In this document: piece after piece, positions 47,924-59,032 of the stretch
Layout of the letters: every line of letters starts with the position of its first letter
How positions within the stretch are numbered: position 1 is the stretch's first letter
Origin: Allomyces arbusculus
Taxonomy: Eukaryota > Blastocladiomycota > Blastocladiomycetes > Blastocladiales > Blastocladiaceae
Direction: 5' to 3'
Assembly: GCA_027604705.1 (NCBI GenBank)
Contig: JADHYV010000033.1
Span: 124,001-188,000, forward strand
DNA length: 64,000 nucleotides
The notes under the pieces: model-generated
Seen by the model: the letters and a program-made list of their open reading frames with translations, nothing else
Told to the model about the DNA's origin: nothing
The model's database searches: none
Position numbers and translations under genes: made by a program

Positions 47924-49417
47924 ATGAATGGCCAGAGTGAATCGGTTCATCCATCAAATCCATCCACTCGGCCGGCTCCCGAGCACCATCCACCCACAAA
48001 CCCCGTTAGTATCGACTTGCCGCAACCCCTGTCGCCGTCCAGAATGTCCGAACAGCCCCTCTACCTCGTCCCGGACCCGACTTCCCGCGGATCCAACCGA
48101 AATCGAGACAGAGTGTGTTTGCCCTCCCCGGCCACTGTTTCGCCTGTGCCAAGTGTTACCACCGCGGCGGCGGCGACACGGACGGCCCGTGCCGCACCAA
48201 CGCGCTCGGCCGAAAGTGCCGCGATGCGGGGCGGATGCCGAGGACCGACATGGGTTCGTCATACTTGGCCGAGTACTTGCCGAAACGCGCCGTGGCTGAT
48301 CATCTGGTGACCCTCCCCCCTTCCCCTGTAGCCAGAGATGTGCGCATCAAATCCCCACGACCGACATGCACGCGGTCGAGTTCCTCGCGCCATCGGCGGC
48401 GTGGGCCGCTGTCAAGGTTACGGTCGCGGCGGGGACCGAGTTCCCGGACGGGAGTGTGATGGCCAAAACGTGCCGCGAGACGTGTACGCGGCAGTGGCAC
48501 CATGCATTACTGTACCGTTTGCTGATCCATCAACTGCGACTTGGTTGGTGCAGAGAAGAACTCGACAATCTGATAAACTTGACAACTAGCGCCGGCTGTA
48601 CTACCTGGCGCGCTTGCGCAAACCGAAAAGGAAGGCGATCCGCGCCGCGGCGCGACGCGAGGGGGCTGAGAACGCTGCGTGCCGAGGTCTTGCAGGACGC
48701 GCGGGGGCTTCCGCAAGGACGGCGGGTACCAGAGCAGATGCTGCCGCCGGCCACCTTGACATGAAAGCTGTGCCTGATGCCCCGGTGAGTGGATCATGCG
48801 GTCCCCACGCCGCTGCCCACCGCTCGGATCAAGGCGAGCCAGTCCAGGGACCGCTTCCATCACTCAGCGCTCGAAAAGCATCCGGTGCCACGACCGAGCA
48901 AACGGCTGCCCGTGACGTTGGGACGTGCGCTCTGCCGCCTGCGGTTCGCGTCAAGACAGCGCCGGTCCACGCTCTCGACCAGTGCGCGCCTTCGCGCAAG
49001 AACGATTCCATCTATGCTCTCGACCAACTCGGGCATTTTCCACCCGTCGTCTTGCGGCCAGCGGCCCATATCGCGACAGAGCAGGCGGATATCTGCGACG
49101 TTGCACCGCAGGCCTCACCACCCGTGGCTCGCGTCAAAACGGAACCCATCCACGCTCTCGATCCACTCGTTCCTTCTCCACCCGTCAGCAATGCTCTCGC
49201 GCCACACGTCGTGGTGGTCCCGGTCGACGCTCGCTTGCGCGCTCCTGCCCCTCTTGTGCACAAACCCGTCGGCGATGCGCCGCGTCCGCCGCCCGACGAC
49301 ATAGCCAATTAACTCGCCATCTCGCGCGAACGCGCCGTGACGCGCGAACGGATGCACGCGCTCGGGTACTCGAAGGCCGAAGTCGAGGCGGAGCTGAACG
49401 CCGTGTGGGGGTGGTAG
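47924..49417 (+). pseudogene. decayed tandem paralog of the cysteine-rich gene
   Basis: The order of conserved pieces matches 45070-47371. A Pro/His N-terminus and PLYLVPDP (frame of ATG 47924) come first, then PGHCFACAKCYH with PCR-x8-KC in another frame, with no splice donor between them near 48100. Next is a unit DMHAVEFLAPSAAWAAV...KTCRETC, then a basic stretch and a Ser/Pro region with three degenerate repeats around VKT-x-P-(I/V)-HALD. The C-terminal helix MHALGYSKAEVEAELNAVW stays in the same frame as the preceding segment but behind an in-frame TAA at 49310-49312. One frame jump plus one premature stop argues for a pseudogene. A rapidly diverging gene with odd introns is possible but less likely. 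Confidence 0.6.
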
Positions 49418-50608
49418 GTTGACGGGAAGCATGGATGGTAGTCGCTGGCGTCCTGATTTCGCTTGCGTGAACGGTTTGGGTTGTCCGTTGGCTCGTTTGC
49501 ATAGATCTCAATTTAGCGTCAGGTTTCTGGTTTTTCTCCCTGCGCATTGAGCTATCTGAAGGGAAGCGCGAGGGGGGGGGGGGTCGACACAGTGACATGA
49601 GGGCCTAGACGCATGATAGACTGCTGTTGATTTGTGGTTGGGAGCGACGGGACACAAGCGATGCTAGTCATGCATCTCGAGGTTGGGGAGACGAACGAGC
49701 GCACGCTTGCGATCATTGTTCGTATCAGCCTCCTCCATCCTCGCGTCTCACAGAAACCGTCAACCACCTCTATAATCCTATCAACGCGCACCTAACTATT
49801 GCCCGGGAGGAAAAACGCTGCGCCGTCTTCAATGACGGCGAGCCGGTCCGCCCGTCAGGTCCCAGTTGCACGTCATGGTCTGTGAGCTGTGGGTGGCGGG
49901 CCTTTGAACAGGATCCTCCAGGGCTCCGCGCTCCCCAAGCATTCCGCGACTCCTTGGCCGTTGATTGCGCCGGTTACTGAGGGCTGATGCCGTCCTCAAC
50001 TGCAGACCATGCTTCATTCGCTGAAATGGAATTGACGGAACCAAATTGTGATGGGATGATGGGTCGGATGAAAAGTGGGAGTAACATGGTGAGATACTTT
50101 GGAACGCTTTCCCTATTACTTGAAGTCTCCGACTACTTTTGCCAACCAGCCAGCCTTTCTTTATCGCCAGTGGTCGCTTCTGCCATTTGAACGATCCGCG
50201 CGGACAGTGTAGCCTTGACTTGGCCACAATCGTGAAGGTGAGCTCCTTCGTGGTAGCACGAATGTTTGCTCCCTTCTCCACCCGGTCATGTCGGCGCCGC
50301 CCCCTCCCCATGGTCGACACGGATCAGTATAGGCACGGGCAGGGTCGGTCCCATGCATTCCCATTTTCTCCAATCATCGGCTTCATCCCATGCAGGCGGG
50401 CAGCGGGACCGCGCGCGCGCACGCACGGCGTAAACACAAAGTGAGGGTTCAAAATTGGTGGACTAAATCAAATCCAACGTGAAACGAAAAGCAAGAAAAA
50501 GGCATTGAATTGTTGCACTCGTGCGCACTAAGCGCACATCTCTAATAAATTCACCCAGTCAGCTCGATCCCCCCGGAACGTCAAAACACGAAACCGAACG
50601 TGCCCGCT
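49418..50608. other. intergenic with the second copy of the dispersed repeat
   Basis: 1191 bases. It holds a pure G12 tract (49572-49583), repeat copy B (49735-50190) and the 3' UTR of KGD4 at the right end. No gene recognised. Confidence 0.5.
49735..50190. repeat. dispersed repeat, copy B
   Basis: Same-orientation partner of 10585-11040, 39 kb away. The two share a chain of blocks over about 455 bases, best in the middle 240 bases (words CGAGCCGGTCCGCCCG, GGTGGCGGGCC, CTGAGGGCTGATGCCG, AATTGACGGAACCAAAT). Small indels separate the copies and no reading frame is kept in both, so it is probably old and non-coding. Confidence 0.6.
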
Positions 50609-50872
50609 TTAAAACGAGAGCGTAAACCCAGCACCGCCCAGCTGAATCGCCTCGATCTCAGCCTCGGAGAACGGCACGGTGCCGCGCTTCACGCCGGGCT
50701 CGCCGCCGGCGGTCGAGTACGTGGCCGATGTGGGAGCGGCAGCAGGTCGCGGGGCCGACGTGGCAGCGGCGGCAGCGGCAGCAGCGGGCTGAGCGTTACG
50801 CAGGAGGTGGCGCGGGCCGAGGAACTTGATGAGCGGCGTGTGCGCGCGGACAAATTGCGTCAGGACGGCCAT
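50609..50872 (-). CDS. KGD4: Kgd4/MRPS36-like subunit of 2-oxoglutarate dehydrogenase
   Basis: A single exon of 87 aa. The start at 50872 is chosen because the product then begins with a basic presequence-like MAVLTQFVRAHTPLIKFLGPR, the exact Kgd4 signature (PLIKFLGPR). A low-complexity Ala/Pro stretch follows (30-62). The conserved C-terminal motif PFSEAEIEAIQLGGA matches the family's PLSEEEIEAI-x-GGA. Kgd4 (yeast Ymr31, human MRPS36) ties the E3 subunit to the E1-E2 core of the 2-oxoglutarate dehydrogenase complex in the mitochondrial matrix. The length fits the family (about 100-125 aa, here slightly short). An upstream in-frame extension to 51025 exists but is leader-like. Confidence 0.82.
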   Translation of the reverse strand: MAVLTQFVRAHTPLIKFLGPRHLLRNAQPAAAAAAAATSAPRPAAAPTSATYSTAGGEPGVKRGTVPFSEAEIEAIQLGGAGFTLSF

Positions 50873-51637
50873 GTTGTTGTGGTTCGGTCTGTTGGCGGGG
50901 GCGAGAGAGTGGACCACGGTCAGGTGCTGCAGCGACGGGGTGCATGGTCGAAATCGAGCCCACTGTGACGGAGCCGGGTCGCGTTGCGCTTGATCGTTCG
51001 CCGCTTGAACGCATGTTTTGCTCACGCCGAAGAGAACTTGGTTCGAGCTTAGATCGACGTGGCCCTCCGTCTTGTGCTCGGGCCAGCACCACTCAATTGC
51101 TGGTATCGGCGTGGAGCAACGAGCCGATCATGGGCTTGACAGGCCGGTATAGGCAGCATCGGTACTGACCAGTTGTTGCGGACGGGATGCGGCAAGTGGT
51201 AGTTGTGCTTGTCGCGGTGTTGAAGAGATGTCAAGGATGCCGACGACCGCTGGTCGCGGCCATTTCTCTGCTGGACGAGTGGACGCAGTGCACGTGCGGT
51301 TAAAAAAATACATCAGTCGCGTCGGAAAAAAACGGAGCTGTTCCAGCAGATCAAGCTTGTACGACACGAACGTGGGCTAAGTCTCGCCAAGTCCCGAAGA
51401 GAGCGACTTCATTTCTGCCCGATTGTATGGACAAAACTAACTGAAAACAGCAACATACAACGGCCGGACAACAGCAAACATCACCGGCACAAGCGAGCAC
51501 AAACGAAACGCGATAAACGGGGGGAATCAGAGGGAGGATCGAGTCAGCACTGGACCGTGCCGACCTGCCGAGAGGTGGACAGCCGCAGCCCGCACACACG
51601 CGCGAGCGTGGGTGATCACAAATCAGTCTGCACTTGA
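50873..51637. other. intergenic upstream of KGD4
   Basis: 765 bases between the KGD4 start and the stop of the SANTA-domain gene, both minus strand. It holds the KGD4 promoter and the 3' UTR of the large gene. No other feature recognised. Confidence 0.45.
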
Positions 51638-54600
51638 TTACGGCTGGTTGGGCCCCTGGGGCGGCTGCTGCCCGGGCTGCGCGGCCGGAGTCATCGCAAC
51701 CCCGGCTTGGGCAAAGTACCGCCCGAGCAACTGCGTCATTTCCTGCAGCATCGACATCCCCATCGCAGCAGCAGGCACCGCCGCAGCAGCTCCTGGCGTC
51801 GTCGATGGTGCCAAACCCGCTGCCGCGGGCCCTCCGGGCGTCTGTGCACCCGCACCCGGGTGGTGTGCCATGGCCGCGGCCGCCGTCTCGGGCGCGGTCG
51901 CGCCCACAAAGAACACCGGGTTGATGAAGATCGGCATCATGACTTGCGGTGTCGCAGGTGTGACGGCAACGGCTGACGCGGGCATGGGTGCTGGCGCGGG
52001 GGTCGCGACGACCGCGGCAGGTGTGGCAGCAGCAGCGGCAGCGGCGGGCCGCGACGGCGGGGTCGGCGTGCTCGGGTGCGACGCGGTTGTGGCCGTGGAC
52101 GACGAGGACGGCGCCGCGGGCCGCCGGAACCACACGTCGCGGTCGAGCGGCGAGGCCGGGGCCGAGTTGGCCGACAGCGACCGCATACGCTTGAGTGGAC
52201 GTGCGACGAGGGCCAGGTCATGCGAGGATGAGGCCGCAGCCTTGGCGGCAGCGGCGTTCGCAGTGCCGGTGGTGTTCGAGAAGCTGGCCACGGGCGGTGC
52301 AGATACCTCGTCCTCTTTTTGCGACGAGGAGCGCTCAGGAGACCGCGCGCGCTTGCGTGACGCGGCCGTGGCGGTCTTGGCCGCGGCGGGCGCAGCGACT
52401 GTCGACTTGCGCCCCGACCGTTTGGCTGCACGCTGCGTCGGCGCACGCTTGGGTGCCGGCGGAGGTGGCGGCGGCGTGGTACCCTCCTCGTCATCAACCT
52501 GCATGTCAGCGTCCGTCGCCGCAGGCGGCGGAGCAATCGCGCGCCGTGCGCGGGGAGGCGAAACGGCCGGCGCGGGTGGCGACGGAGGGGCCGACAGGGC
52601 AGCCCCATCAGGGCGCCGCACGCGGCGGTACGGGCGCGCCGGCACAATCACCTCGACCGCATCAATGACGAGCCGCCGAGAAGCCACCGACGTGCCAGTG
52701 CCAGAACTCGTCGAGGAGCGTGCAGGGGAGGGTACCAATGCCGGGGGTGGGGATGACCGCGTCGAGGACGCGACCGCACGCTGTGGTTGCGGTGAGGGCG
52801 GCGTCACCGCTGCAGGTGTAGGCTCGCGAACTGGCGTGTCCAAGTCCATAGGCGCCGTTGTGTCTTCGCCGGCAGCGTTGGGCGACGGCACCCGTTCCGT
52901 AAGAGTGGGCGCAGACGAGACAGCTGCAGGCGCCCGGGACCGACGCGACGTCGACGAGGTGGCACCGGTGGACGCCGCCGCTTTCTTGCCCGGTCTCTTT
53001 CGGGTCGGTTGTGGTTGCAGCTCGGCCTCATCCTGGACCGCAGCAATCGGCGGTGTTGGAGCGCGGGTCGGCGTAGAGACGGCCGATACGACCACGTTCG
53101 ACTCTGCCGCTGCGGCCTTCTTGGTCGCTCGCGACCGCTTCTGCTTTGGCCGCGCAGGCGTGGTCGGCGCAGGGCTCGGCTCGGCCGCGCTCGTGGACGT
53201 GGGAGCGCTCGTAACAGTGGGGGCAGCTGTGTACGTCAGCACACTCGCCGGTACGGGCGGCGGGCTCTTAAACGTGGGCGGGCTGGTAAACGTCGGGATG
53301 CTCGTGAACGTCGGCACACTCGGCATCGCTGGCACGTTCGCCAACGCGTGCGCGCTCACCGGCCCAGCGGCGCTCGCCGACTCGGTGCGCGACGGCGACG
53401 CAAGCACGCTCACCGCGGGCAGGATGGGCGCGCTCGACAGAAACGCGCTCGTCGGCGACATCAACCCCGGCGCGGGCGCGCGCGGCGAAGACGACTGACC
53501 ACGCGCAGCCGCGGCCGTCGGTGTCTCGACGCGCATCGGCACCGGCGCAAACGACGGCAGGACCGTGACCGTCGATGTGACGACCGTCTCGACCCCCGTT
53601 CCGTCCTGCGACGGCGACACTGGCGCCCCCGCACGCCTCGCTCCTCCGTGCCGCGCCCGTGTTCCGGGCGTCAATGGCGGCGGCAACGAGAACCGCGGTC
53701 TGCCGGCAAACGCGTCATTCACACCTGGCAGCGCAATCGATAAGCCCGGGACCACCGAGCCTTGCCGTCGGCCAGGTATTGCATCCGGTGCGGCCGTTTG
53801 CGCCGTCGCCGTTCCCAGCGTGGCCGCGTGCGCAAGGCCCACCGTGGCCGCGGTCTTCGTTTTCCCGCTGCTGCTTTTCTCACTACTCCTACTACTGCTG
53901 CTGCTACTTGGTTTATGCAGCTGCGAGCCGGGATAAACCCGCGACGGCGACGCGCCAGGCAGCGCGGCACAACAATGCGGGTCCGGGCCCGTGGTCGCGC
54001 CAGCGGTGCCGCGAGTCGGCGACGGCGCGGTGGTCGTGGTACTGTCGCTAGTACCGCCGATGGACTGCGGCTGCTGCGGCTGCTCGTGACCCGTGAGCTG
54101 CTCGGCAAGACCCGGGTCCGTAGTCGCGGGGTTTTTGTTGGCGTTGTTGGGTTGCTTGGCCGGCTGCGACGGGGCCGCATCGTCGAGCTGCTGGTGCTGC
54201 TGCTGCTGCATGTCTGGCTGCACGCGCTGCTGCGTGACGTCCGGCCGCTGCTGTGCCTGCTCGCCGATGTCGATCTGCTGGTGCGACTCCGTTGTCGCGC
54301 GCTCGCGCTGCTGCTGTTGCTGCTGGTCCGTAGTCGCACACTCAGCGTGCTGCTGCTCATCACCGGCCCCGCGCTTCGCGTCCCCCGGCGCCTCGTCCAT
54401 GACAATGTCCGCACCGTCACATGCACCGTCTCCCGCGTCCATGTTCTCCGCACCAGGCCATACGCGAGATCGCAATCGTGTCCCCGGCGGCGGGTGCGAG
54501 TGCGAGTGCACGCCATCGTCCCCCACCGACCCGCCCACTTCGACCGCCACGACACTTGGCGCCGGCGGAGAAGATCGCAACTGCGGTCCTAACCCGGCCG

Positions 54601-56303
54601 GCGCGTGCGACGGGCCGGCCGCACTCGCGGCCGGCCCATTCCGCTCCTGCTCCTGCGACGCTGCCGACGCACGGAGGACCTCGTCCATCGCCTGCGCGAT
54701 TTCAGGCGGCGCCGGCGCGAACGTATGCTGCGGCGCGGCAAGGACCGCGAGCAAGCCGTCGAGTTCGACGGCCGGGTCGGTGGTCTCGTCCGAGTTGGGC
54801 GGCGCCGGGCTCGCGACGCTCGGCGGGATCGGGGTGGGGGACGCCGTCGTCGGAGCGGGGAGGTCGTCGTCGTCCTCCGGGTCGAGTTCCATAACAGCGT
54901 CGTCGTCGCTGTCGGTCTCATCGCCGCCGCCGCTGCCGCCGCTACCGAACGCGGGGAGGCCGTTGGCGAGCTTGTTGGCGGTGGTGGCAGCGAGGGCCGC
55001 GAAGACGGCCGTCGCGCCGGCGGTGTAAGTGGTTGCGGGGTGGGTGGCCGCGACCATGACGACAGCATCGCGCTGCGGCGCGTAAATCTGGTCGAACTTG
55101 CCGCCTGCGGTAGGCAGAGGGATCAGCGGGCCGGGGATCGCGAGCGCCGCCATCTCGTGCCCCAATTTCGCCGGCGCGTCGTCGGGCTCGGGCGTTGCGA
55201 GCGCTTGCCGCGACGTGCGCTCGGCCGTCGGCGACGGAGTGGTACCCGGGTAGTCAAAGACGGCCGGACTGAGCATGGGCGTCGGCTGCCGCTGCGGGTT
55301 CGCGGCAAGGTCGGTGGTCGCGACGGAGATGAGAGGGATGTCGCCCGAATCGGACGCGTCCGACTTGATGCAGGCGTCGGCTGACGCCGAGGAGGAGACG
55401 GGCAGGTGGTCGTCGTCCGACGCTGGGTCCAGTTGCAAAAGTTCCTCGTCCGAGTTGTCGTCGCTGTCGTCCGAGTCGGTCGTGGCGTCGCTCACGTCGG
55501 CCGGGTTACCTAGGGCGCGAATCGCATCAAAGTCAGCCGCGATCACGTCCCGCATCACACGGCCCGGCGTGCAGGGCGTACACTTCGAGTCAGCGAACAA
55601 GTTGTCGATCAGCTCGACCCAGTTGTTCGGGAACCCGGCGCGGAAGTGATCGACGACGGGCGCAAACGTGGCGTGGTCGATCCACTTGTCGTTCAGGTGG
55701 CCGAGCAGTCGGTAGGTCGACCCGGTGAAGGTTTTCACGGCGTGTGCCGACACGCGCTCGCTGACGACCGACGAGTGCCAGACCTGAAGGAGGAGGAGGA
55801 AGAGTGCGGGGGGAGAGAGAGCGAACGCGAGGAGGGGTTAACGGTATGCCCGATGCGTCCAGACGCGTGTACTGGCTCCACGCGAGCGCACACGGGACCC
55901 GCAGCAACGGTCCCACATGGTCTTCAGGCAATGTGAGTGAGCGCAAAAGGACAAGGACGGCGTCCGGGAATCCGTCCGCGCGCGTGCTCAGGAGCCCGCG
56001 ACCATTGGGCGTCCTGGCCCGTGCGGACGCGCTCGCGTGGGCGGAAAATGACGGCACCTTGTCGTCGAGGAGGCCCTCGACCACGATCCAATATCGGTTA
56101 TGCTTGATAAACTGCGCGAGCGAGTTGCAGGGATCGAATCAGTCACTGCCGCTGGTCGCATCGGCCGGCCGGGCTGAGACGGTCAATCATACTCGCTTGT
56201 CGGCGGGCACCTTTCGTATGCGCCAGTACTTGAGATGAATTTCCTTGAGGGGCTTGGTACAGTTGTGCGCGGCGTGCGCGTCGGTCTGGAGGGCCGAGGT
56301 CAT
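51638..56303 (-). CDS. KNL2: SANTA-domain protein, KNL2/Mis18BP1-like centromere factor
   Basis: Three exons: 56303-56211, 56111-56058 and 55783-51638 (1430 aa), all phase 0, donors GTGCCC and GTGCCG; the second intron is 274 nt with a long pyrimidine tract. Residues 20-107, pieced from all three exons, fit the SANTA domain: an initial strand with HLKYWRI, YWIVVEGLLD, then WHSSVVSERV, KTFTGSTYRLLGHL, and FRAGFPNNW. In KNL2/Mis18BP1 this domain helps load CENP-A at centromeres. The rest is disordered: acidic blocks, Gln repeats (about 500-560), Pro/Ala tracts, basic patches. No clear SANT/Myb domain or CENP-C motif was found, so orthology is not proven. Bases 55784-56057 are open in one frame, but splicing them out restores the domain spacing. 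Confidence 0.65.
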
Positions 56304-56966
56304 GGCGACGCAAAGCGAGCGGGGGCAGGGCAGGGGCCGAGGCGGTTGTCGGGCGGCTAGCGGCGCGGAAGGACGGGCGTTGGCGGATTCGGCGTGCGGC
56401 GGGTTGGCGATCGCAGTGCGGGCAGTCGCGAGGGCGCGGTAGTAGACCAGCAAGAGCAGGGTAGCGGTCGACGTGGAGTACGGCCGGATTCGACCGCGGC
56501 CGTGGCGGCGGTTGGCCTGGCCGTCGTTGGCCGGTTTCGGTCAGGGTTTGGTCGGGTTTTCTCTGGCGCACGTGGGCGCCACCTTCATTGGCGAGTCATC
56601 AATCGACTCGATTCCTTTCATTTGCGCTATTTTGCATTCACATGTCTTTCGCCACTTACGCTCTGTTCTGCATCAAGGCGAGAGACGCGAACACGACACG
56701 CGCAAATATATCATTTCTCCGAGAGATCCGGGCCAGGGTCGCCGGCCCCAAACAGCAGCGACCAGGATGATCCGCCTGAACCTCCCTTGGCGATCCCCCC
56801 GCCGGATGCCACGCTGTTCATGTACGCGCGCCTGGAGCTCCTGTTCGCCAGAGCTGCTGCACGACCCGGCCGCCCGCTCCAGCTCTTTCTCCCCGCATCC
56901 AGGCTGCTGCTGCACTTGCCCCGGCCGCGCCACTTTGCCACGAACACCAGCACCAGCACAGTTAGA
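56304..56966. other. divergent promoter region, SANTA gene and LDAH
   Basis: 663 bases. The LDAH frame stays open to an upstream ATG at 56820, adding an Arg/Leu-rich, presequence-like 49 residues; I treat this as leader but it could be a real N-terminus. No TATA box recognised. Confidence 0.45.
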
Positions 56967-58374
56967 ATGACGACCACCCCATCAGGATCCCTGCCGCCGA
57001 CAAACGAAATGGTCGACCATATGAACACCGAGCCCGCACACCCCGTCGAGGACCTGCGCGACGCTGCTGATCTGGTCGGCACGCGCAAGTACCTGACGAT
57101 CAGCGGCAAGCCGACCGAGACGCTCGTGTGGAAGGCCGACGACGGGTTCGACGCACGCGAGGTGCTGGTCATGATCCCGGGCAACCCGGGGTGTGTCGAA
57201 TACTACCACGAGTTTTTGCAAACGGGTAAGCGCGATCGCAACGACTTGGCCACGAACCCATGAATGACGTGCTCATGGCGATCCGCTCCCGCTGATAGTC
57301 TACGAGAAGGCACCCAAGCCGCTCGACATTTACGCGAGTACGCCCAGGATCCCTGCCTGTGCCCGCACTCGATGCCCTGGCGCGGCCATAATTCCCGCTG
57401 ATCCCTTCTTGCACGTTACCCAGTCGAGCACCTCAACCACACGCTGCACGCCTACACGACCCCGCATCTCTACACGCTCGACGACCAAGTACGGCACAAG
57501 CTGCACTTTCTCGATGAGATCATGCGACTCTACCCGCGCACGACGCGCGTGCACCTGATGGGCCATTCCGTCGGGTCCTACATTTGCCTGCAACTGCTGC
57601 GCATCCGCGGCGAGCGGCTCGCGCGCGAGATGCACTTGGGCCGCGTGATGCTGCTGTTTCCAACAATCACGCACATCAAGAACACGCCCAATGGCGTGTG
57701 GATTTCGGTACTTCGGCCTGATCCCGATCTTGTCCACCGGGTTCTATCACCATGCTGATCACAGTCCGCCGAACCAAAACAGCACCTGACCCGCTGGCTT
57801 CCGCGCACGATCGCCGGTCTCGCCGCGGGCGCCCTTGGTACCCTCCCGCAATCCTGGCTGCTCCCGCTCGTACAGCTTTTCACGGGCCAGACCGAATCGC
57901 ACGCGCAAATTACGGCGCGGCTGATCCACTCGTCGGTCGCGCTGAACGCGCTGTACATGGCCAACCACGAAATGGACAAGATCTTGCAGCTCGATTTACC
58001 AACCATCGACCGGTGGCTGCCGCACTTGACGTTCTATTACGGCACGACCGACCAGTGGGTGCCGCTGCACATGTGGCACGAAGTGAGCGAGTGGTGGCCA
58101 AATGGTACGCGTTTTTCGCGTCGTTGGACTGGACCGTGGTTGCGATCGATCGGTACTGACCAGCGACCATGCATGCACGGCAGCCGACATCCACCTCTGT
58201 GAAAAGGAAATGCCGCACGCATTTGTCCTTGGGCACGGGCAGGCCATGGGCGAGATTGTCGCCGGGTGGCTCAACAAGCACTTGAAGTCGCCCCCGGGCA
58301 CGACCGCGCCGGCGGAGAACGGCATCGTGGTGGAGGCGACGCCCGGTGGAAGGAGCACATCGGCCAGTTCTTAA
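56967..58374 (+). CDS. LDAH: lipid-droplet-associated hydrolase (LDAH family)
   Basis: Five exons: 56967-57225, 57299-57337, 57424-57707, 57783-58104 and 58184-58374 (364 aa). Donors GTAAGC, GTACGC, GTACTT, GTACGC. Exon 2 is only 39 bases and supplies YEKAPKPLDIYA. It is an alpha/beta hydrolase: oxyanion-loop motif IPGNPG (near 70), nucleophile elbow GHSVGSY (S148), the family-specific FPTITHIKNTPNG (near 180-192), Asp in GTTDQWVP (D284) and His in KEMPHAF (H313). LDAH proteins sit on lipid droplets through a hydrophobic hairpin; the segment around 200-230 (AGLAAGALGTLPQSWLLPLV) could serve. Substrate is debated (sterol esters or triglycerides). The ATG at 56967 is preferred; an earlier one at 56820 is possible. 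Confidence 0.88.
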
Positions 58375-58610
58375 CCGCTAAGCGGGCATTTGTGCTGGGA
58401 TGGATGTTATGATCTCGCGCCAGGAGAGCAGGCCTCTTGCCACGAGTCCTTGACGTAGTTCATCCGAATTTCATTTTATCCCCTTTTGGACCTGTAATCT
58501 TGCGTCCAAGGCAATCACTGAGTCGCCATCTTTCACCAATCAGCGCAGTCATCAGGACAGACGCCTCCATCCCATCGACGCGCTTTGACCGCCGCTGTCG
58601 CTGCTGCCGT

Positions 58611-59032
58611 CGCGATTCAGCTGGCGCGCTCGGCCCCACCGGACTTTCTCCCCCCCCCCCCCCCCACACACACACACACCTTTTCTCACATTCGTTGTTA
58701 TCGACGGCCCCGCACTCCCCTTGCGTCAGCACCAGCACCAGCACCACCAATATGTCGACCCCCGCCGCACGCCAAGCACTCCAAGTCGACGCTCTACATC
58801 CCCACCTCGAGGCGAGTTTGCCCAAAAACGCGGCCCGCGTCGAGGCGTTCGTTTCGGACGGGACTGCGCTGAATGACTCGGCGTTGCTTGCGCGACTCCG
58901 GGACAAGTGGACGCGCGCGCGATGCGGCCGTCGAGTCTGAGTTCGCTGATGCTCTAGCGGGGCAGGAAGGTGGTTGCGGACCCAGCGTTGGAGATTGTCT
59001 GGTACTGGAACGAAAAGTACACGTGGGTCTAA
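58611..59032 (+). pseudogene. broken, internally deleted duplicate of LYC1
   Basis: The upstream part (58611-58650) resembles the sequence just before the LYC1 start at 31224-31260. Then an ATG gives MSTP as in LYC1, but the next homologous segment is the far C-terminal part (AKHSKSTLY, VEAFVSDG-ALND, DKWTRA, VVADPALEIVWYWNEKY). About 250 codons of the acetyltransferase core are absent, the pieces lie in more than one frame and a stop replaces the Trp after SSLML. A C16 tract and a short (CA)n run (58650-58679) sit just before the ATG. The copy is inverted relative to LYC1 and 27 kb away. It cannot give a working enzyme. Confidence 0.8.
58650..58679. repeat. C16 tract followed by (CA)n microsatellite
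   Basis: Sixteen C, then about seven CA units, in the leader of the LYC1 pseudogene. Confidence 0.85.

Noticed and set aside
51612-53498. A 628-codon plus-strand frame opposite the SANTA gene.
   Set aside because: Ala/Gly/Val-rich mirror of the disordered tail; no domain; the minus-strand product joins cleanly to the SANTA exons.
55784-56057. Open frame that would extend the second SANTA-gene exon.
   Set aside because: It ends in a frame that does not match the next exon, while removing it joins VVEGLLDDK to VWHSSVV and gives the expected domain spacing, with a clear pyrimidine tract before the AG.
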